This document shows positions 1 to 7,892 of a stretch of DNA of 47,095 nt, piece after piece. The stretch lies in contig NZ_LAVA02000098.1 of assembly GCF_000974985.2 (NCBI RefSeq), positions 1-47,095 of the forward strand. Direction: 5' to 3'. Every line of letters starts with the position of its first letter. Within the stretch, counting starts at the first letter, position 1. A model generated the notes under the pieces. That model did not search any database. It saw only the letters and a program-made list of their open reading frames with translations, and had not been told where the DNA came from. This DNA is from Streptomyces mangrovisoli (GTDB lineage: Bacteria > Actinomycetota > Actinomycetes > Streptomycetales > Streptomycetaceae). Both the position numbers and the translations under genes were made by a program.

Positions 1-35
1 GGGGAACTGCGCGACCAAGCCCCACCGGCCCGCGG
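1..35. repeat. Truncated copy of Streptomyces intergenic inverted-repeat element
   Basis: The first 35 bases (GGGGAACTGCGCGACC... to ...GGCCCGCGG) match the repeat units at 45117-45420 and 47011-47095 of this window. The copy is cut by the window edge. It contains no gene and probably forms one arm of a hairpin. Confidence 0.75.
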
Positions 36-62
36 GTTGATGGATCAGGGGCGCGTCACGTA

Positions 63-78
63 AGTGGACTAGACCTTT
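63..78 (+). promoter_or_regulatory. DasR-type dre operator overlapping the nagK promoter
   Basis: AGTGGACTAGACCTTT is a near-palindrome centred on CTAG. It matches about 13 of 16 positions of the DasR consensus (A(G/C)TGGTCTAGACCA(G/C)T). It overlaps a plausible -35 (TAGACC, 70-75), which is followed after 18 nt by a -10-like CACACT (94-99) and, 7 nt later, the GTG of nagK. DasR is the GntR-family repressor of GlcNAc and chitin genes in Streptomyces, so a site here fits the operon function. Assignment is by motif only. Confidence 0.75.
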
Positions 79-106
79 CCCGGGTCCGGGGGCCACACTG
101 TCCCCC

Positions 107-1051
107 GTGAGACATGTCATCGCCCTCGACGTGGGCGGCACCGGGATGAAGGCCGCCCTGGTCGCGGCGGACGGCCGACTGCTGCACCGGGCGCGCCGGG
201 CCACCGGCCGCGAGCGCGGCCCGGACGCCGTGGTCGAGGACGTCCTCGACTTCGCCGCCGAGCTGCGCGCCCACGGCGAGCGCAGCCACGGCGAGCCCGC
301 CGCGGCGGCCGGCGTCGCCGTCCCCGGCATCGTGGACGAGACCCGTGGTGTCGCCGCCTACTCCGCCAACCTCGGCTGGCGCGACGTGCCGCTGCGCGAC
401 CTCATGGCCGAGCGGCTCGGCGGGGTGCCGGTGGCCCTCGGCCACGACGTGCGCACCGGCGGGCTCGCCGAGGGCCGGATCGGGGCCGGCCAGGGCACCG
501 ACCGCTTCCTGTTCGTGCCGCTGGGCACCGGCATCGCGGGCGCCATCGGCATCGACGGCCGGGTGGAGGCGGGCGCGCACGGCTTCGCCGGCGAGATCGG
601 CCACATCGTCGTACGGCCCGGGGGCGCCCCCTGCCCGTGCGGTCAGCGCGGCTGCCTGGAGCGGCTGGCGTCGGCGGCCGCGGTCAGCGAGGCCTGGGCG
701 GCCGCCTGCGGCGACCCGGACGCGGACGCCGCGGACTGCGCCAAGGCGGTCGCGTCCGGCGACCCCCGTGCCGCCGAGGTCTGGGGCGAGGCCGTGGACG
801 CCCTCGCGGACGGCCTGGTCACCGCGCTCACCCTGCTGGACCCGCGCACGCTGATCATCGGTGGCGGGCTGGCCGAGGCGGGGGAAACCTTGTTCACACC
901 GCTGCGGGACGCCGTCCGGCGGCGCACGACCTTCCAGAAGCTGCCGGACATCGTCCCGGCGGCCCTCGGCGACTCGGCCGGCTGTCTCGGCGCGGGCCTG
1001 CTCGCCTGGGACCTGCTGACCGCCGACGGCACCACCGTGACCGACGGCTGA
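107..1051 (+). CDS. nagK: N-acetylglucosamine kinase, ROK family
   Basis: A 314-aa ROK-family sugar kinase that phosphorylates cytoplasmic GlcNAc to GlcNAc-6-phosphate. The N-terminal phosphate-binding motif DVGGTGMKAALV is at residues 8-19. The likely catalytic Asp is in GHDVR (D114). The ROK zinc signature EIGH...CPCGQRGCLE spans about residues 163-185, with Cys at 176, 178 and 183. The start is GTG at 107. A -10-like CACACT ends 7 nt upstream and there is no clear Shine-Dalgarno, so the mRNA may be leaderless. nagA follows 82 nt downstream on the same strand with its own strong RBS. The pairing with nagA and the dre site favour GlcNAc over glucose as substrate. It corresponds to S. coelicolor nagK (SCO4285) as I remember it. 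A general glucokinase remains the alternative. Confidence 0.88.
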   Translation: MRHVIALDVGGTGMKAALVAADGRLLHRARRATGRERGPDAVVEDVLDFAAELRAHGERSHGEPAAAAGVAVPGIVDETRGVAAYSANLGWRDVPLRDLMAERLGGVPVALGHDVRTGGLAEGRIGAGQGTDRFLFVPLGTGIAGAIGIDGRVEAGAHGFAGEIGHIVVRPGGAPCPCGQRGCLERLASAAAVSEAWAAACGDPDADAADCAKAVASGDPRAAEVWGEAVDALADGLVTALTLLDPRTLIIGGGLAEAGETLFTPLRDAVRRRTTFQKLPDIVPAALGDSAGCLGAGLLAWDLLTADGTTVTDG

Positions 1052-1133
1052 CCCCGGCCCGGAACCCCGTCCCCGGCCGGCCCCCATTCGCCCACTCCCC
1101 AACCCGCATCGATCCCTCGGAGGTAACCGCCTG

Positions 1134-2324
1134 ATGGCCACAAGGAAGGTGCTCGCCGGCGCCAGGGTGGTACTGCCCACCGGGATCGCGGACGGCGGCC
1201 GCGTCGTCGTCGAGGGCACACGGATCGCGGAGGCGGCCCCGGCCGATCCGGCCCGCGCGCGGACCGCGGTCGAGGACACCGCCGCCGCGGACACCCAGGT
1301 CGTCGACGTCTCCGGGCACTGGCTCGTCCCCGGCTTCGTCGACCTCCACAACCACGGCGGCGGCGGCGCCTCCTTCACCCTCGGCACGGTCGACGAGGTG
1401 CTCACCGGCATCCGCACGCACCGGCTGCACGGCACGACCACCCTGGTCACCTCCACCGTCACCGACGACATGGACGCCCTCGCGCTGCGCGCCGGGATGC
1501 TCTCCGAACTGGCCGAGCAGGGCGACATCGCCGGCATCCACTTCGAGGGGCCGTTCATCTCGCCGTGCCGCAAGGGCGCCCACTCCGAGGGCCTGCTGCG
1601 CGACCCGGACCCGGCCGACGTGCGCAAGCTGGTCGACGCGGCCCGCGGCCACGCCAAGATGGTCACCCTCGCCACCGAACTGCCCGGCGGCATCGACTCC
1701 GTACGCCTCCTCGCCGAGCACGGTGTGATCGCGGCGGTGGGCCACACGGACGCGACGTACGAGCAGACCGTCGAGGCGATCGACGCGGGCGCCACCGTCG
1801 CCACCCACCTCTTCAACGCGATGCCGCCGATCGGCCACCGCGCCCCCGGTCCGATCGCCGCACTGCTGGAGGACGAGCGGATCACCGTCGAGCTGATCAA
1901 CGACGGCACCCATCTGCACCCGGCCGCCCTGGAGCTGGCGTTCCGTCACGCGGGTCCGCACCGGGTCGCGTTCATCACGGACGCGATGGACGCGGCCGGC
2001 TTCGGCGACGGCCGCTACATGCTCGGCCCGCTGGAGGTCGAGGTCAGCGACGGTGTGGCACGGCTGGTGGAGGGCGGCTCGATCGCGGGCTCCACCCTCA
2101 CCCTGGACCGCGCCTTCCAGCGGGCGGTGACCGTGGACGGGCTGCCCGTCGAGGACGTGGTGGCCGCGCTGTCCGTCAACCCGGCCCGCCTGCTGGGCAT
2201 GTCCGACCGCATCGGCTCCCTGGAGCCGGGCAAGGACGCCGACCTGGTGCTGCTGGACGCCGACTTCGCCCTCAAGGGCGTGATGCGGCAGGGGGAATGG
2301 GTGGTCGATCCCCAACTGGGGTGA
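1134..2324 (+). CDS. nagA: N-acetylglucosamine-6-phosphate deacetylase
   Basis: A 396-aa amidohydrolase that converts GlcNAc-6-P to glucosamine-6-P and acetate, the step after NagK. Visible family motifs are the metal-binding H-x-H (H72, H74 in DLHNHGGGG), HFEGPF with Glu at about 138, VGHTDATYEQ, ATHLFNAM, LINDGTHLHP, and the catalytic Asp in FITDAMDAAGF (about 283). Length is typical. ATG 1134 is preceded by GGAGG at 1119-1123. It is the second gene of a probable nagK-nagA operon that ends at a strong hairpin (2352-2392). Confidence 0.95.
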   Translation: MATRKVLAGARVVLPTGIADGGRVVVEGTRIAEAAPADPARARTAVEDTAAADTQVVDVSGHWLVPGFVDLHNHGGGGASFTLGTVDEVLTGIRTHRLHGTTTLVTSTVTDDMDALALRAGMLSELAEQGDIAGIHFEGPFISPCRKGAHSEGLLRDPDPADVRKLVDAARGHAKMVTLATELPGGIDSVRLLAEHGVIAAVGHTDATYEQTVEAIDAGATVATHLFNAMPPIGHRAPGPIAALLEDERITVELINDGTHLHPAALELAFRHAGPHRVAFITDAMDAAGFGDGRYMLGPLEVEVSDGVARLVEGGSIAGSTLTLDRAFQRAVTVDGLPVEDVVAALSVNPARLLGMSDRIGSLEPGKDADLVLLDADFALKGVMRQGEWVVDPQLG

Positions 2325-2351
2325 TCCGTCCCGCAGTAGAGCGGCCCGAAC

Positions 2352-2392
2352 GAGACGGCGGCCGGCCCGAGGTCTGGGCCGACCGCCGTCTC
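2352..2392 (+). terminator. Intrinsic-type terminator after nagA
   Basis: A 17-bp stem (2352-2368 with 2376-2392) with one mismatch and a 7-nt loop, starting GAGACGGCGG and ending in its complement, followed by TTT. It separates nagKA from the sugar kinase 64 bp further on. Confidence 0.8.
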
Positions 2393-2455
2393 TTTGGCAT
2401 GATCGTGCCTCCGGAAGCGACGACACGCGCCCACCTTCGAGGGAGGTCTGACCAG

Positions 2456-3385
2456 GTGATCCTCACGGTCACGCTGAACACCGCTCTCGACATCACCTAT
2501 CGCGTACGGTCCCTGCGGCCGCACGCCTCCCACCGGGTCTCCGAGGTCCTGGAGCGGCCCGGCGGCAAGGGCGTCAACGTGGCGCGGGTACTGGCCGCCC
2601 TCGGCCATCCGGTGACGGTCACCGGCTTCGCGGGCGGCGCCACCGGGCAGGTCGTGCGGGACCGGCTGACGCGGACGCCCGGTGTGCTGGACGCGCTCGT
2701 CCCGGTGGCCGGCGCCACCCGGCGCACGGTCGCCGTGGTCGACGAACTGACCGGCGACACCACCCAGCTCAACGAGCCGGGCCCGGTGGTCGCCCCCGAC
2801 GAATGGGCCGCCTTCCAGCGCACCTACGAGGACCTGCTGGCCGCGGCGACGGCGGTCGCCCTGTGCGGCAGCCTGCCGCCGGGGGTGCCGGTCGGCGCGT
2901 ACGCGGGGCTGGTGCGCTCGGCACGGGCCGCGGGCGTGCCGGTGCTCCTGGACACCGGCGGGGAGCCGCTGCGCCGCGGGGTCGCCGCCCGTCCGGACCT
3001 CGTCAAGCCGAACACGGACGAGCTGGCCGAGCTGACCGGTTCGCACGATCCGCTGCGGGCCACGCAGGACGCCCGGCGCCGCGGCGCGCGGGCCGTCGTC
3101 GCCTCCCTGGGCGCGCAGGGCCTGCTCGCGGTCACCCCGGAGGGCCGCTGGCGCGCGGCCCCGCCCGCCCGGGTCCCGGGCAACCCGACCGGCGCGGGCG
3201 ACTCGGTGGTCGCCGGCCTGCTGTCGGCCGAGGCCGAGGGCCTGCCCTGGCCGGACCGGCTGGCGCGGGCGGTCGCCCTCTCGGCGGCGACCGTACAGGC
3301 CCCGGCGGCGGGCGAGTTCGACCCCGCGGTCTACGAGAGACTGCTCGGCCGGATCACGGTGACCGACGGCACGGCCGCGGCCTAG
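2456..3385 (+). CDS. 1-phosphofructokinase/tagatose-6-phosphate kinase-like PfkB kinase
   Basis: A 309-aa PfkB-family kinase with the closest motifs to FruK/LacC: N-terminal VILTVTLNTALD (typical of the hexose-phosphate branch), the GGKGVNVAR substrate motif at residues 36-44, and NPTGAGDS with catalytic Asp at about 249. The start is GTG 2456, preceded by GGGAGG at 2441-2446. The reading frame is open much further upstream, but that stretch overlaps nagA and has no kinase homology. The gene lies behind the nagA terminator, so it is probably transcribed separately, although 64 bp leaves little room for a promoter. The exact sugar phosphate cannot be read from sequence. Its place next to nagKA suggests amino-sugar or hexose-phosphate metabolism. 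Confidence 0.85.
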   Translation: MILTVTLNTALDITYRVRSLRPHASHRVSEVLERPGGKGVNVARVLAALGHPVTVTGFAGGATGQVVRDRLTRTPGVLDALVPVAGATRRTVAVVDELTGDTTQLNEPGPVVAPDEWAAFQRTYEDLLAAATAVALCGSLPPGVPVGAYAGLVRSARAAGVPVLLDTGGEPLRRGVAARPDLVKPNTDELAELTGSHDPLRATQDARRRGARAVVASLGAQGLLAVTPEGRWRAAPPARVPGNPTGAGDSVVAGLLSAEAEGLPWPDRLARAVALSAATVQAPAAGEFDPAVYERLLGRITVTDGTAAA

Positions 3386-3407
3386 GGCGTGTCGGCCCGG
3401 GAACGCG

Positions 3408-3442
3408 GAAGCGTCCCTGGCCGTCTCCGGCAGGGACGCTTC
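3408..3442. terminator. Bidirectional terminator between convergent genes
   Basis: A perfect 12-bp stem, GAAGCGTCCCTG (3408-3419) with its complement at 3431-3442, and an 11-nt loop. It lies between the kinase stop and the stop of the convergent gene at 3457. Confidence 0.8.
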
Positions 3443-3456
3443 AGGGGCGGCGGTGC

Positions 3457-4410
3457 TCAGCCGCCGGACTTGACCCAGCCCTTGACCAGCCACACCTGGT
3501 CGAGGAGAGCATCGCACTGGTTGCCCTGCTCGCAGGAGATCTTGATGGTGTTGGTGCCCTTGTTGAGCTGGACGTAGTTGTAGGTCCGCGTCCAGCCCTT
3601 GGTGTAGTCGCCGTCGGACGCGCCCGCGTAGTTGCGCAGGCTGACCGGGGTGTTGGACGGCGTGCCGTTGACCGTGAGGGTGGCGTTCTGGTCCTTGCCG
3701 GGGACGCTGTAGCCGACGTACACGCTGTACTTGCCGCTGTCGGGGATGCCGTCGACCGTCCACGAGACCGACGCACCGGCCTGGTTGAAGCCCGTCACGT
3801 AGATCCCGCCGTCGGACTTGGCGCCCTTGACGTCGGAGGACAGGGTGGCGCCGCCGTCGAGGCGCAGGGCCTTCGCGTCGATGGTCGGCAGTTCACCTTC
3901 CGCGGACACCGAGCTGGTGCTGGACGGGGTCGGCGAGGCGCTCTGCGACTGCGCCGGGCTGGTGGCGCCGCCGTCGGCCTTCTTGTCGCCGTCGTCGCCG
4001 CCGAGCATGGCCACGCTGATGCCGATCACGACCGCCGCGACCACCGCGATCGCGCCGATCAGCAGGCCCTTGGTGTTCGGGCCCCGGCCCCGCCCGCCGC
4101 CCTGCTGGGCCTGCTGGCGGGTGGTGGGCGCGCCGCCCGGGTAGGTCTCCGGCGCCTGGTAGTGCGCGTTGGGCTGGCCGTACGGGCTCTGCTGCGGGAC
4201 GGTCGGGCCGTACTGCGCGGTGGGCGCGGTCGGCGCGGTCTGCTGCGGGCCGTACTTCCGCTCGCCGACGGAGCGCACCCTGCTGACGGCGTTCGGGTAG
4301 CCGTACCCGCCGGACGGCGGCTGGGCCCCTCTCGCCTGACCGTCGGCGTAGAGGTAGCCGAACGGGTCGTCGTCCTCGGGCGTGCTCGCGCCGTTGTCGC
4401 CGGGCGTCAT
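3457..4410 (-). CDS. Membrane-anchored protein with C-terminal carbohydrate-binding (CBM6/35-like) domain
   Basis: A 317-aa protein. Residues 1-112 are Pro/Gln/Gly/Tyr-rich, probably disordered and cytoplasmic. Residues about 115-136 form a single membrane helix (GLLIGAIAVVAAVVIGISV), followed by a Ser/Thr/Asp-rich linker. Residues about 175-317 look like a galactose-binding-fold module of the CBM35/CBM6 type, with GxYxVYVGYSVPG, NATLTVNG, YNYVQLNKGTNTI and two Cys in CEQGNQC. It is predicted to face the cell wall and bind glycan; no catalytic domain is present. ATG 4410 is chosen because GAGGAG lies 9 nt upstream. The frame stays open to 4488, but without an RBS. It may display a sugar-binding module at the membrane; the ligand is unknown. 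Confidence 0.75.
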   Translation of the reverse strand: MTPGDNGASTPEDDDPFGYLYADGQARGAQPPSGGYGYPNAVSRVRSVGERKYGPQQTAPTAPTAQYGPTVPQQSPYGQPNAHYQAPETYPGGAPTTRQQAQQGGGRGRGPNTKGLLIGAIAVVAAVVIGISVAMLGGDDGDKKADGGATSPAQSQSASPTPSSTSSVSAEGELPTIDAKALRLDGGATLSSDVKGAKSDGGIYVTGFNQAGASVSWTVDGIPDSGKYSVYVGYSVPGKDQNATLTVNGTPSNTPVSLRNYAGASDGDYTKGWTRTYNYVQLNKGTNTIKISCEQGNQCDALLDQVWLVKGWVKSGG

Positions 4411-4527
4411 CCCTTGGTACTCCTCAACAGGTGCGGGCGGATTCAGTACACGTATGAAGTGCGAGCCTACCCGCTCCCGCTGAGCCAAACGGGTGACTCG
4501 GCTCGCTTCATCGCACTGACCTGCGCA

Positions 4528-6183
4528 TCAACCCGCGCGACGATGTTGTTTGGGACGAGATCGTTTCTCCACGTACATCCGCTCGTCAGCGGATTTCAAT
4601 ACTTCGTCGGCCGTCATGCCGCAGTGGGCCCAGCCGATGCCGAAACTGGCGCCCACCCGCACCGCCCGGCCCTCGGCCCGGATGGGCTGGATGATCTCGT
4701 TCCGCAGCCGCACGGCGAGGTCCTGGGCGTCCGCCTGGCCGAGCCCGTCGGCGAGTATGACGAACTCGTCGCCGCCGAGCCGGGCGACGGTGTCGCCGTC
4801 GCGGACGCCGCTCGACAGCCGCCGGGCGACCTCGATGAGCACCGCGTCACCGGCGTTGTGCCCGAACCGGTCGTTGATCGACTTGAAGCCGTCGAGGTCG
4901 CAGAAGAGGACCGCGAGCCCCTTGGTGCCGTCGTCCGTCTGGCCCTCGGGCGCGGCGGTGTGCACATGGTGGTCGAAGCCGTCGAAGGACTCCGCGCCCG
5001 GCGCGAAGTCGAAGCCGTGGCCCGCCATGCCGAAGGCGGGGTGCCCGTAGGCGGCGTCCAGCGACTCCAGCTCCCCCGCGAGCGCCGACTGCGGGCGCTG
5101 GCAGAGCCGGGACGACAGGCGCGAGCGCAGCTCGGCGGAGTTCGGCAGGCCGGTCAGGGAGTCGTGGGAGGCGCGGTGGGCGAGCTGGAGCTCGCGGCGC
5201 TTGCGCTCCTCGATGTCCTCGACGTGGGTGAGCAGGAAGCGGGGCCCGTCGGTCGCGTCGGCCACCACCGAGTTGCGCAGGCTGACCCAGACGTAGGTGC
5301 CGTCGCGGCGGCCGAGGCGCAGCTCGGCCCGGCCGCCCTCGGCGGAGGTCCGCAGCAGGGTGCCGATGTCCTCGGGGTGGACCAGGTCGGAGAAGGAGTA
5401 GCGGCGCATCGCGGACGCCGGGCGGCCGAGGAGCCGGCACAGCGCGTCGTTGGTGCGCAGGATGCGGCCGTGCTGGTCGCCGCCCATCTCGGCGATGGCC
5501 ATGCCGGAGGGGGCGTACTCGAAGGCCTGGCGGAACGACTCCTCGCTGGCCCGCAGCGCCTGCTGCTCGCGTTCGAGCCGGACCAGCGCGCGCTGCATAT
5601 TGGCACGTAGACGCGCGTTGCTGATGGCGATGGCGGCCTGGAACGCGTACATCTGGAGCGCCTCGCGGCCCCACGCGCCGGGCCTGCGGCCGTTGCGCGG
5701 GCGGTCCACGGACAGCACCCCGAGCAGTTCGCCGTACCCGCCGGAGACGCCGGGCGTGTACATGGGGGCGAACAGCCGGTCCGAGGGGTGCCACTCGTCC
5801 TCGAAGCGGGGCGCGGGCCCGTCGGTGTACCACTGCGGGACGTCGTCGTCGTCGAGGACCCAGCCCTCGGTGTGGGGTATGAACCGCAGGTCGCCCCAGG
5901 ACTCGCCCATGTCCAGGCGCCGGTCCCAGGACTCGCGCGAGCCCACCCGGCCGGTGATGAGGGCCTCGGCGGCGGAGTTCCCGGCGAACGCGGCGACCAC
6001 GAGGTCGCCGTCCTGGCGCACGAGATTGACGCACGCCAGCTCGTAGCCGAGGCCGTTCACGACGCCGTCGGCAACGGTCTGAAGCGTGTCCGCCAGGCTG
6101 CGGGCCGTGTTCATGTCCGCCATGACCTGGTGCAGTTGCCGCAGGGTCGCAAGACGGACATACGGCTCCGACTCGGTCTCCAT
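4528..6183 (-). CDS. cdgB: GAF-PAS-GGDEF diguanylate cyclase CdgB
   Basis: A 551-aa cytoplasmic diguanylate cyclase making c-di-GMP from two GTP. Residues about 15-190 form a GAF-like sensor, about 210-330 a PAS/PAC domain (SFRQAFEYAPSGMAIAE; EDIEERKRRELQLAHRASHD), and about 335-545 the GGDEF domain. The active-site loop ARLGGDEF has GGDEF at residues 470-474, fully conserved. An I-site RxxD (RDGD, R461-D464) sits exactly five residues before it, so product inhibition is likely. No EAL or HD-GYP domain is present. ATG 6183 is preceded by a GGGGGAGG Shine-Dalgarno. Domain order and position match S. coelicolor CdgB (SCO4281), a developmental diguanylate cyclase under BldD control. A near-consensus BldD box lies about 220 bp upstream. 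Confidence 0.92.
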   Translation of the reverse strand: METESEPYVRLATLRQLHQVMADMNTARSLADTLQTVADGVVNGLGYELACVNLVRQDGDLVVAAFAGNSAAEALITGRVGSRESWDRRLDMGESWGDLRFIPHTEGWVLDDDDVPQWYTDGPAPRFEDEWHPSDRLFAPMYTPGVSGGYGELLGVLSVDRPRNGRRPGAWGREALQMYAFQAAIAISNARLRANMQRALVRLEREQQALRASEESFRQAFEYAPSGMAIAEMGGDQHGRILRTNDALCRLLGRPASAMRRYSFSDLVHPEDIGTLLRTSAEGGRAELRLGRRDGTYVWVSLRNSVVADATDGPRFLLTHVEDIEERKRRELQLAHRASHDSLTGLPNSAELRSRLSSRLCQRPQSALAGELESLDAAYGHPAFGMAGHGFDFAPGAESFDGFDHHVHTAAPEGQTDDGTKGLAVLFCDLDGFKSINDRFGHNAGDAVLIEVARRLSSGVRDGDTVARLGGDEFVILADGLGQADAQDLAVRLRNEIIQPIRAEGRAVRVGASFGIGWAHCGMTADEVLKSADERMYVEKRSRPKQHRRAG

Positions 6184-6405
6184 GCTCGCCCTCCCCCCGA
6201 GTCCTCGCAGCGATTCAAGGGTTGTCTTCGGCGCTTGTCTTCCGTGGTGCCCTTGGTGGTTCTTGCGTTCTTCCGTCGTGCCCTGCCGGCTGTCCTCGCC
6301 GGTCGTCGCCTGCCGCCCTGCCGGATCTTCCGTCGCGCCCCTGCCGGATCTCCTGAGGCGCCCCCGCGGCCTCCCGCCACTGAATCACAGCGCGCTGCCC
6401 ACTCG

Positions 6406-6418
6406 GTACACAGGGTCA
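6406..6418. promoter_or_regulatory. BldD-type box upstream of cdgB
   Basis: GTACACAGGGTCA fits the pseudo-palindromic BldD pattern TnACnC(A/T)GnGTnA at 8 of 9 fixed positions (G instead of the first T). BldD bound to c-di-GMP represses development genes, and cdgB is a reported target. The site therefore fits a feedback loop in which c-di-GMP-loaded BldD controls a c-di-GMP synthase. Confidence 0.65.
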
Positions 6419-6433
6419 ACAATTCATGGCCCT

Positions 6434-6449
6434 TGTGACTCAAGTCACA
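6434..6449. promoter_or_regulatory. Crp-like palindrome TGTGA-N6-TCACA
   Basis: TGTGACTCAAGTCACA is an inverted repeat with TGTGAC/GTCACA arms and a 4-bp spacer. It matches the classical TGTGA-N6-TCACA Crp/Fnr-type half-site arrangement. It lies 16 bp beyond the BldD-type box, about 250 bp from cdgB and 180 bp from the flavin reductase gene. The cognate regulator is not established. Confidence 0.45.
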
Positions 6450-6631
6450 GCAAAACCTGAACAATTGAGTAGAGATTCCGCGTTTTCCTTGTGCGTTTAC
6501 TGAACGCGGGTTGTGCGGACCTGACGGCCATGATGCACGAAGTGCTCCTCCGGTGGTCCTAGGTCCTCCCGCCGCCCTTCTCGGCCCGAGGCCCGATGTG
6601 CGCCGTGCGGGCCGCAGACTAGCGTTTCCGC

Positions 6632-7216
6632 GTGCCCCACACCTCCTCCGCCTTCCTCCCCGCCCCCGCCGCGCCCGCTCCCGGGCATATTGAGGGGGTG
6701 AGCAACGACGAGTTCCGCGCCGCCATGTCCCGGCTGGCCGCGGGCGTGGTCCTGGTGACCGCCCAGGAGCCGCCGCTCGACCCGGACGACCCCGGCGCCC
6801 CCGCCGGCGAGGACGTCGGGATGACGGCGACGGCGTTCCTGTCGGTCTCCCTCGACCCGCCGCTGGTCCTCGTCAGCGTGCGCGAGGGCTCCCGCATGGA
6901 CGACCTGCTCGCCGAGCAGCCGCTGTGGGCCGTCTCCGTGCTCACCGACTCCCAGCGGCACATCGCGGGCCGCTTCGCCATGAAGGGCCGCATCAGCGAC
7001 CGGCTGCTCTTCGCGGACCTGCCCGTCACCCGTGGTGAGGCCTCGGACGCGCCTCTGATCACCGACGCCCTCGCCACCCTGGAGTGCCGCACCGAGCAGC
7101 GCGTGCCGGCGGGCGACCACACCCTGGTGATCGGCCGGGTGCTGACGGCCCGGGCGCCGGGCGCGGACGGCGGTCCGCTCACGTACTTCCGGGGGCGCTA
7201 CCGCAACCTGGGCTGA
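6632..7216 (+). CDS. Flavin reductase-like FMN-binding domain protein
   Basis: A 194-aa protein (172 aa from the alternative start). The core matches the flavin-reductase-like split-barrel domain: FRAAMSRLAAGVVLVTA, GMTATAFLSVSLDPPLVLVSV, DDLLAEQPLWAVSVLTDSQRHIAGRFA, and the C-terminal HTLVIGRVLTARA. Such proteins bind FMN and reduce flavin with NAD(P)H, often for a partner monooxygenase; no partner is adjacent. Two starts are possible. GTG 6632 has TAGCGT at 6620-6625 exactly 6 nt upstream, a leaderless arrangement. GTG 6698 sits directly after GAGGGG, too close for a normal RBS. I prefer 6632, although residues 1-22 are Pro/Ala-rich and outside the domain. Confidence 0.75.
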   Translation: MPHTSSAFLPAPAAPAPGHIEGVSNDEFRAAMSRLAAGVVLVTAQEPPLDPDDPGAPAGEDVGMTATAFLSVSLDPPLVLVSVREGSRMDDLLAEQPLWAVSVLTDSQRHIAGRFAMKGRISDRLLFADLPVTRGEASDAPLITDALATLECRTEQRVPAGDHTLVIGRVLTARAPGADGGPLTYFRGRYRNLG

Positions 7217-7280
7217 CGGCCGCCCCCGCCGCCGGGAAAATCGCGTGGCCCGGACGCGGCGCCGCGCCTACCCTGCCCCG

Positions 7281-7760
7281 ATGACCCGGCACCTGGAAGA
7301 GATCACGCCGCACAACCTCGAAGCCGCGCTCGGCATCGAGATCCGCCCCGACCAGCGACACGCCGTCGAGCCCGTGGCGCACTCCCTCGCCGAGGCCTAC
7401 GTCCGGCCCCCGGGCGTCGCATGGCCCCGGCTGATCGTCGACGACGGCCGCCCGGTCGGCTTCCTGATGGCCTTCCTCGACATCGACTGGTACGGCGACG
7501 GCAGCGTCCACCGCTCGGGGCTGTGGCGGCTCAACATCGCCGCCGACGAGCAGGGCAGGGGGCACGGCCGGTTCGCCGTCGACGCGGTCGCCGCGGAGAT
7601 CGGGCGGCGCGGCGGCCGGGAACTCCACGTCACCTGGCATCCGGGCCCGGACGGCCCCGAGGCCTTCTACCTGCGCCTCGGCTTCCGCCCGAACGGCGAG
7701 ACGAGCGGCGGGCAGACGGTGGGGGTGCTGGAACTGGGGCAGGCACCCGGCTCCGTGTGA
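7281..7760 (+). CDS. GNAT family N-acetyltransferase
   Basis: A 159-aa single-domain GNAT. The acetyl-CoA motif A is LWRLNIAADEQGRGHGRFAV (about residues 76-95), with the pyrophosphate loop Q/RGxGxG as EQGRGHG. Motif B, EAFYLRLGFRPNGE, is near the C-terminus. The spacing and the GLWRLNI core resemble the SpeG/BltD-like polyamine or small-amine acetyltransferases; substrate unknown. ATG 7281 has TACCCT (7269-7274) 6 nt upstream and no RBS, so a leaderless mRNA is likely. The last codons and stop appear to have seeded the tandem repeat that follows immediately. Confidence 0.8.
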   Translation: MTRHLEEITPHNLEAALGIEIRPDQRHAVEPVAHSLAEAYVRPPGVAWPRLIVDDGRPVGFLMAFLDIDWYGDGSVHRSGLWRLNIAADEQGRGHGRFAVDAVAAEIGRRGGRELHVTWHPGPDGPEAFYLRLGFRPNGETSGGQTVGVLELGQAPGSV

Positions 7761-7761
7761 C

Positions 7762-7880
7762 GGGGCGCGCTCGGTGTCGGGGCGCGTTCGGTGTCGGGGC
7801 GCGCTCGGTGTCGGGGCGCGCTCGGTGTCGGGGCCCGGCTCGGTGTCGGGGCCCGGCTCGGTGTCGGGGCCCGGCTCCGG
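7762..7880. repeat. Tandem repeat, 17-18 bp unit, at a gene 3' end
   Basis: Four 17-bp units (GGGGCGCGCTCGGTGTC, one C-to-T variant) at 7762-7829 are followed by two 18-bp units (GGGGCCCGGCTCGGTGTC) at 7830-7865 and a degenerate third. The last coding segment of the preceding GNAT gene (CCGGCTCCGTGTGACGGGGC) resembles the unit, which suggests that the array grew from the stop-codon region. Confidence 0.9.
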
Positions 7881-7892
7881 GAGGGGGCCCGG

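Larger units (their letters stand above)
6184..6631. other. Divergent regulatory region between cdgB and the flavin reductase gene
   Basis: A 448-bp gene-free region. It holds the cdgB RBS, a T/C-rich low-complexity stretch (about 6220-6340), a BldD-type box (6406-6418), a Crp-like palindrome (6434-6449), an AT-richer segment (6450-6500) and the putative leaderless promoter of the downstream gene (TAGCGT, 6620-6625). I see no credible coding sequence in it. Confidence 0.7.

Noticed and set aside
2803..5610. Very long (935-codon) plus-strand ORF and similar long antisense frames across the window
   Set aside because: They are GC-skew shadows of convincing genes on the other strand or frame; their translations are Gly/Arg/Ala-rich with no domains.
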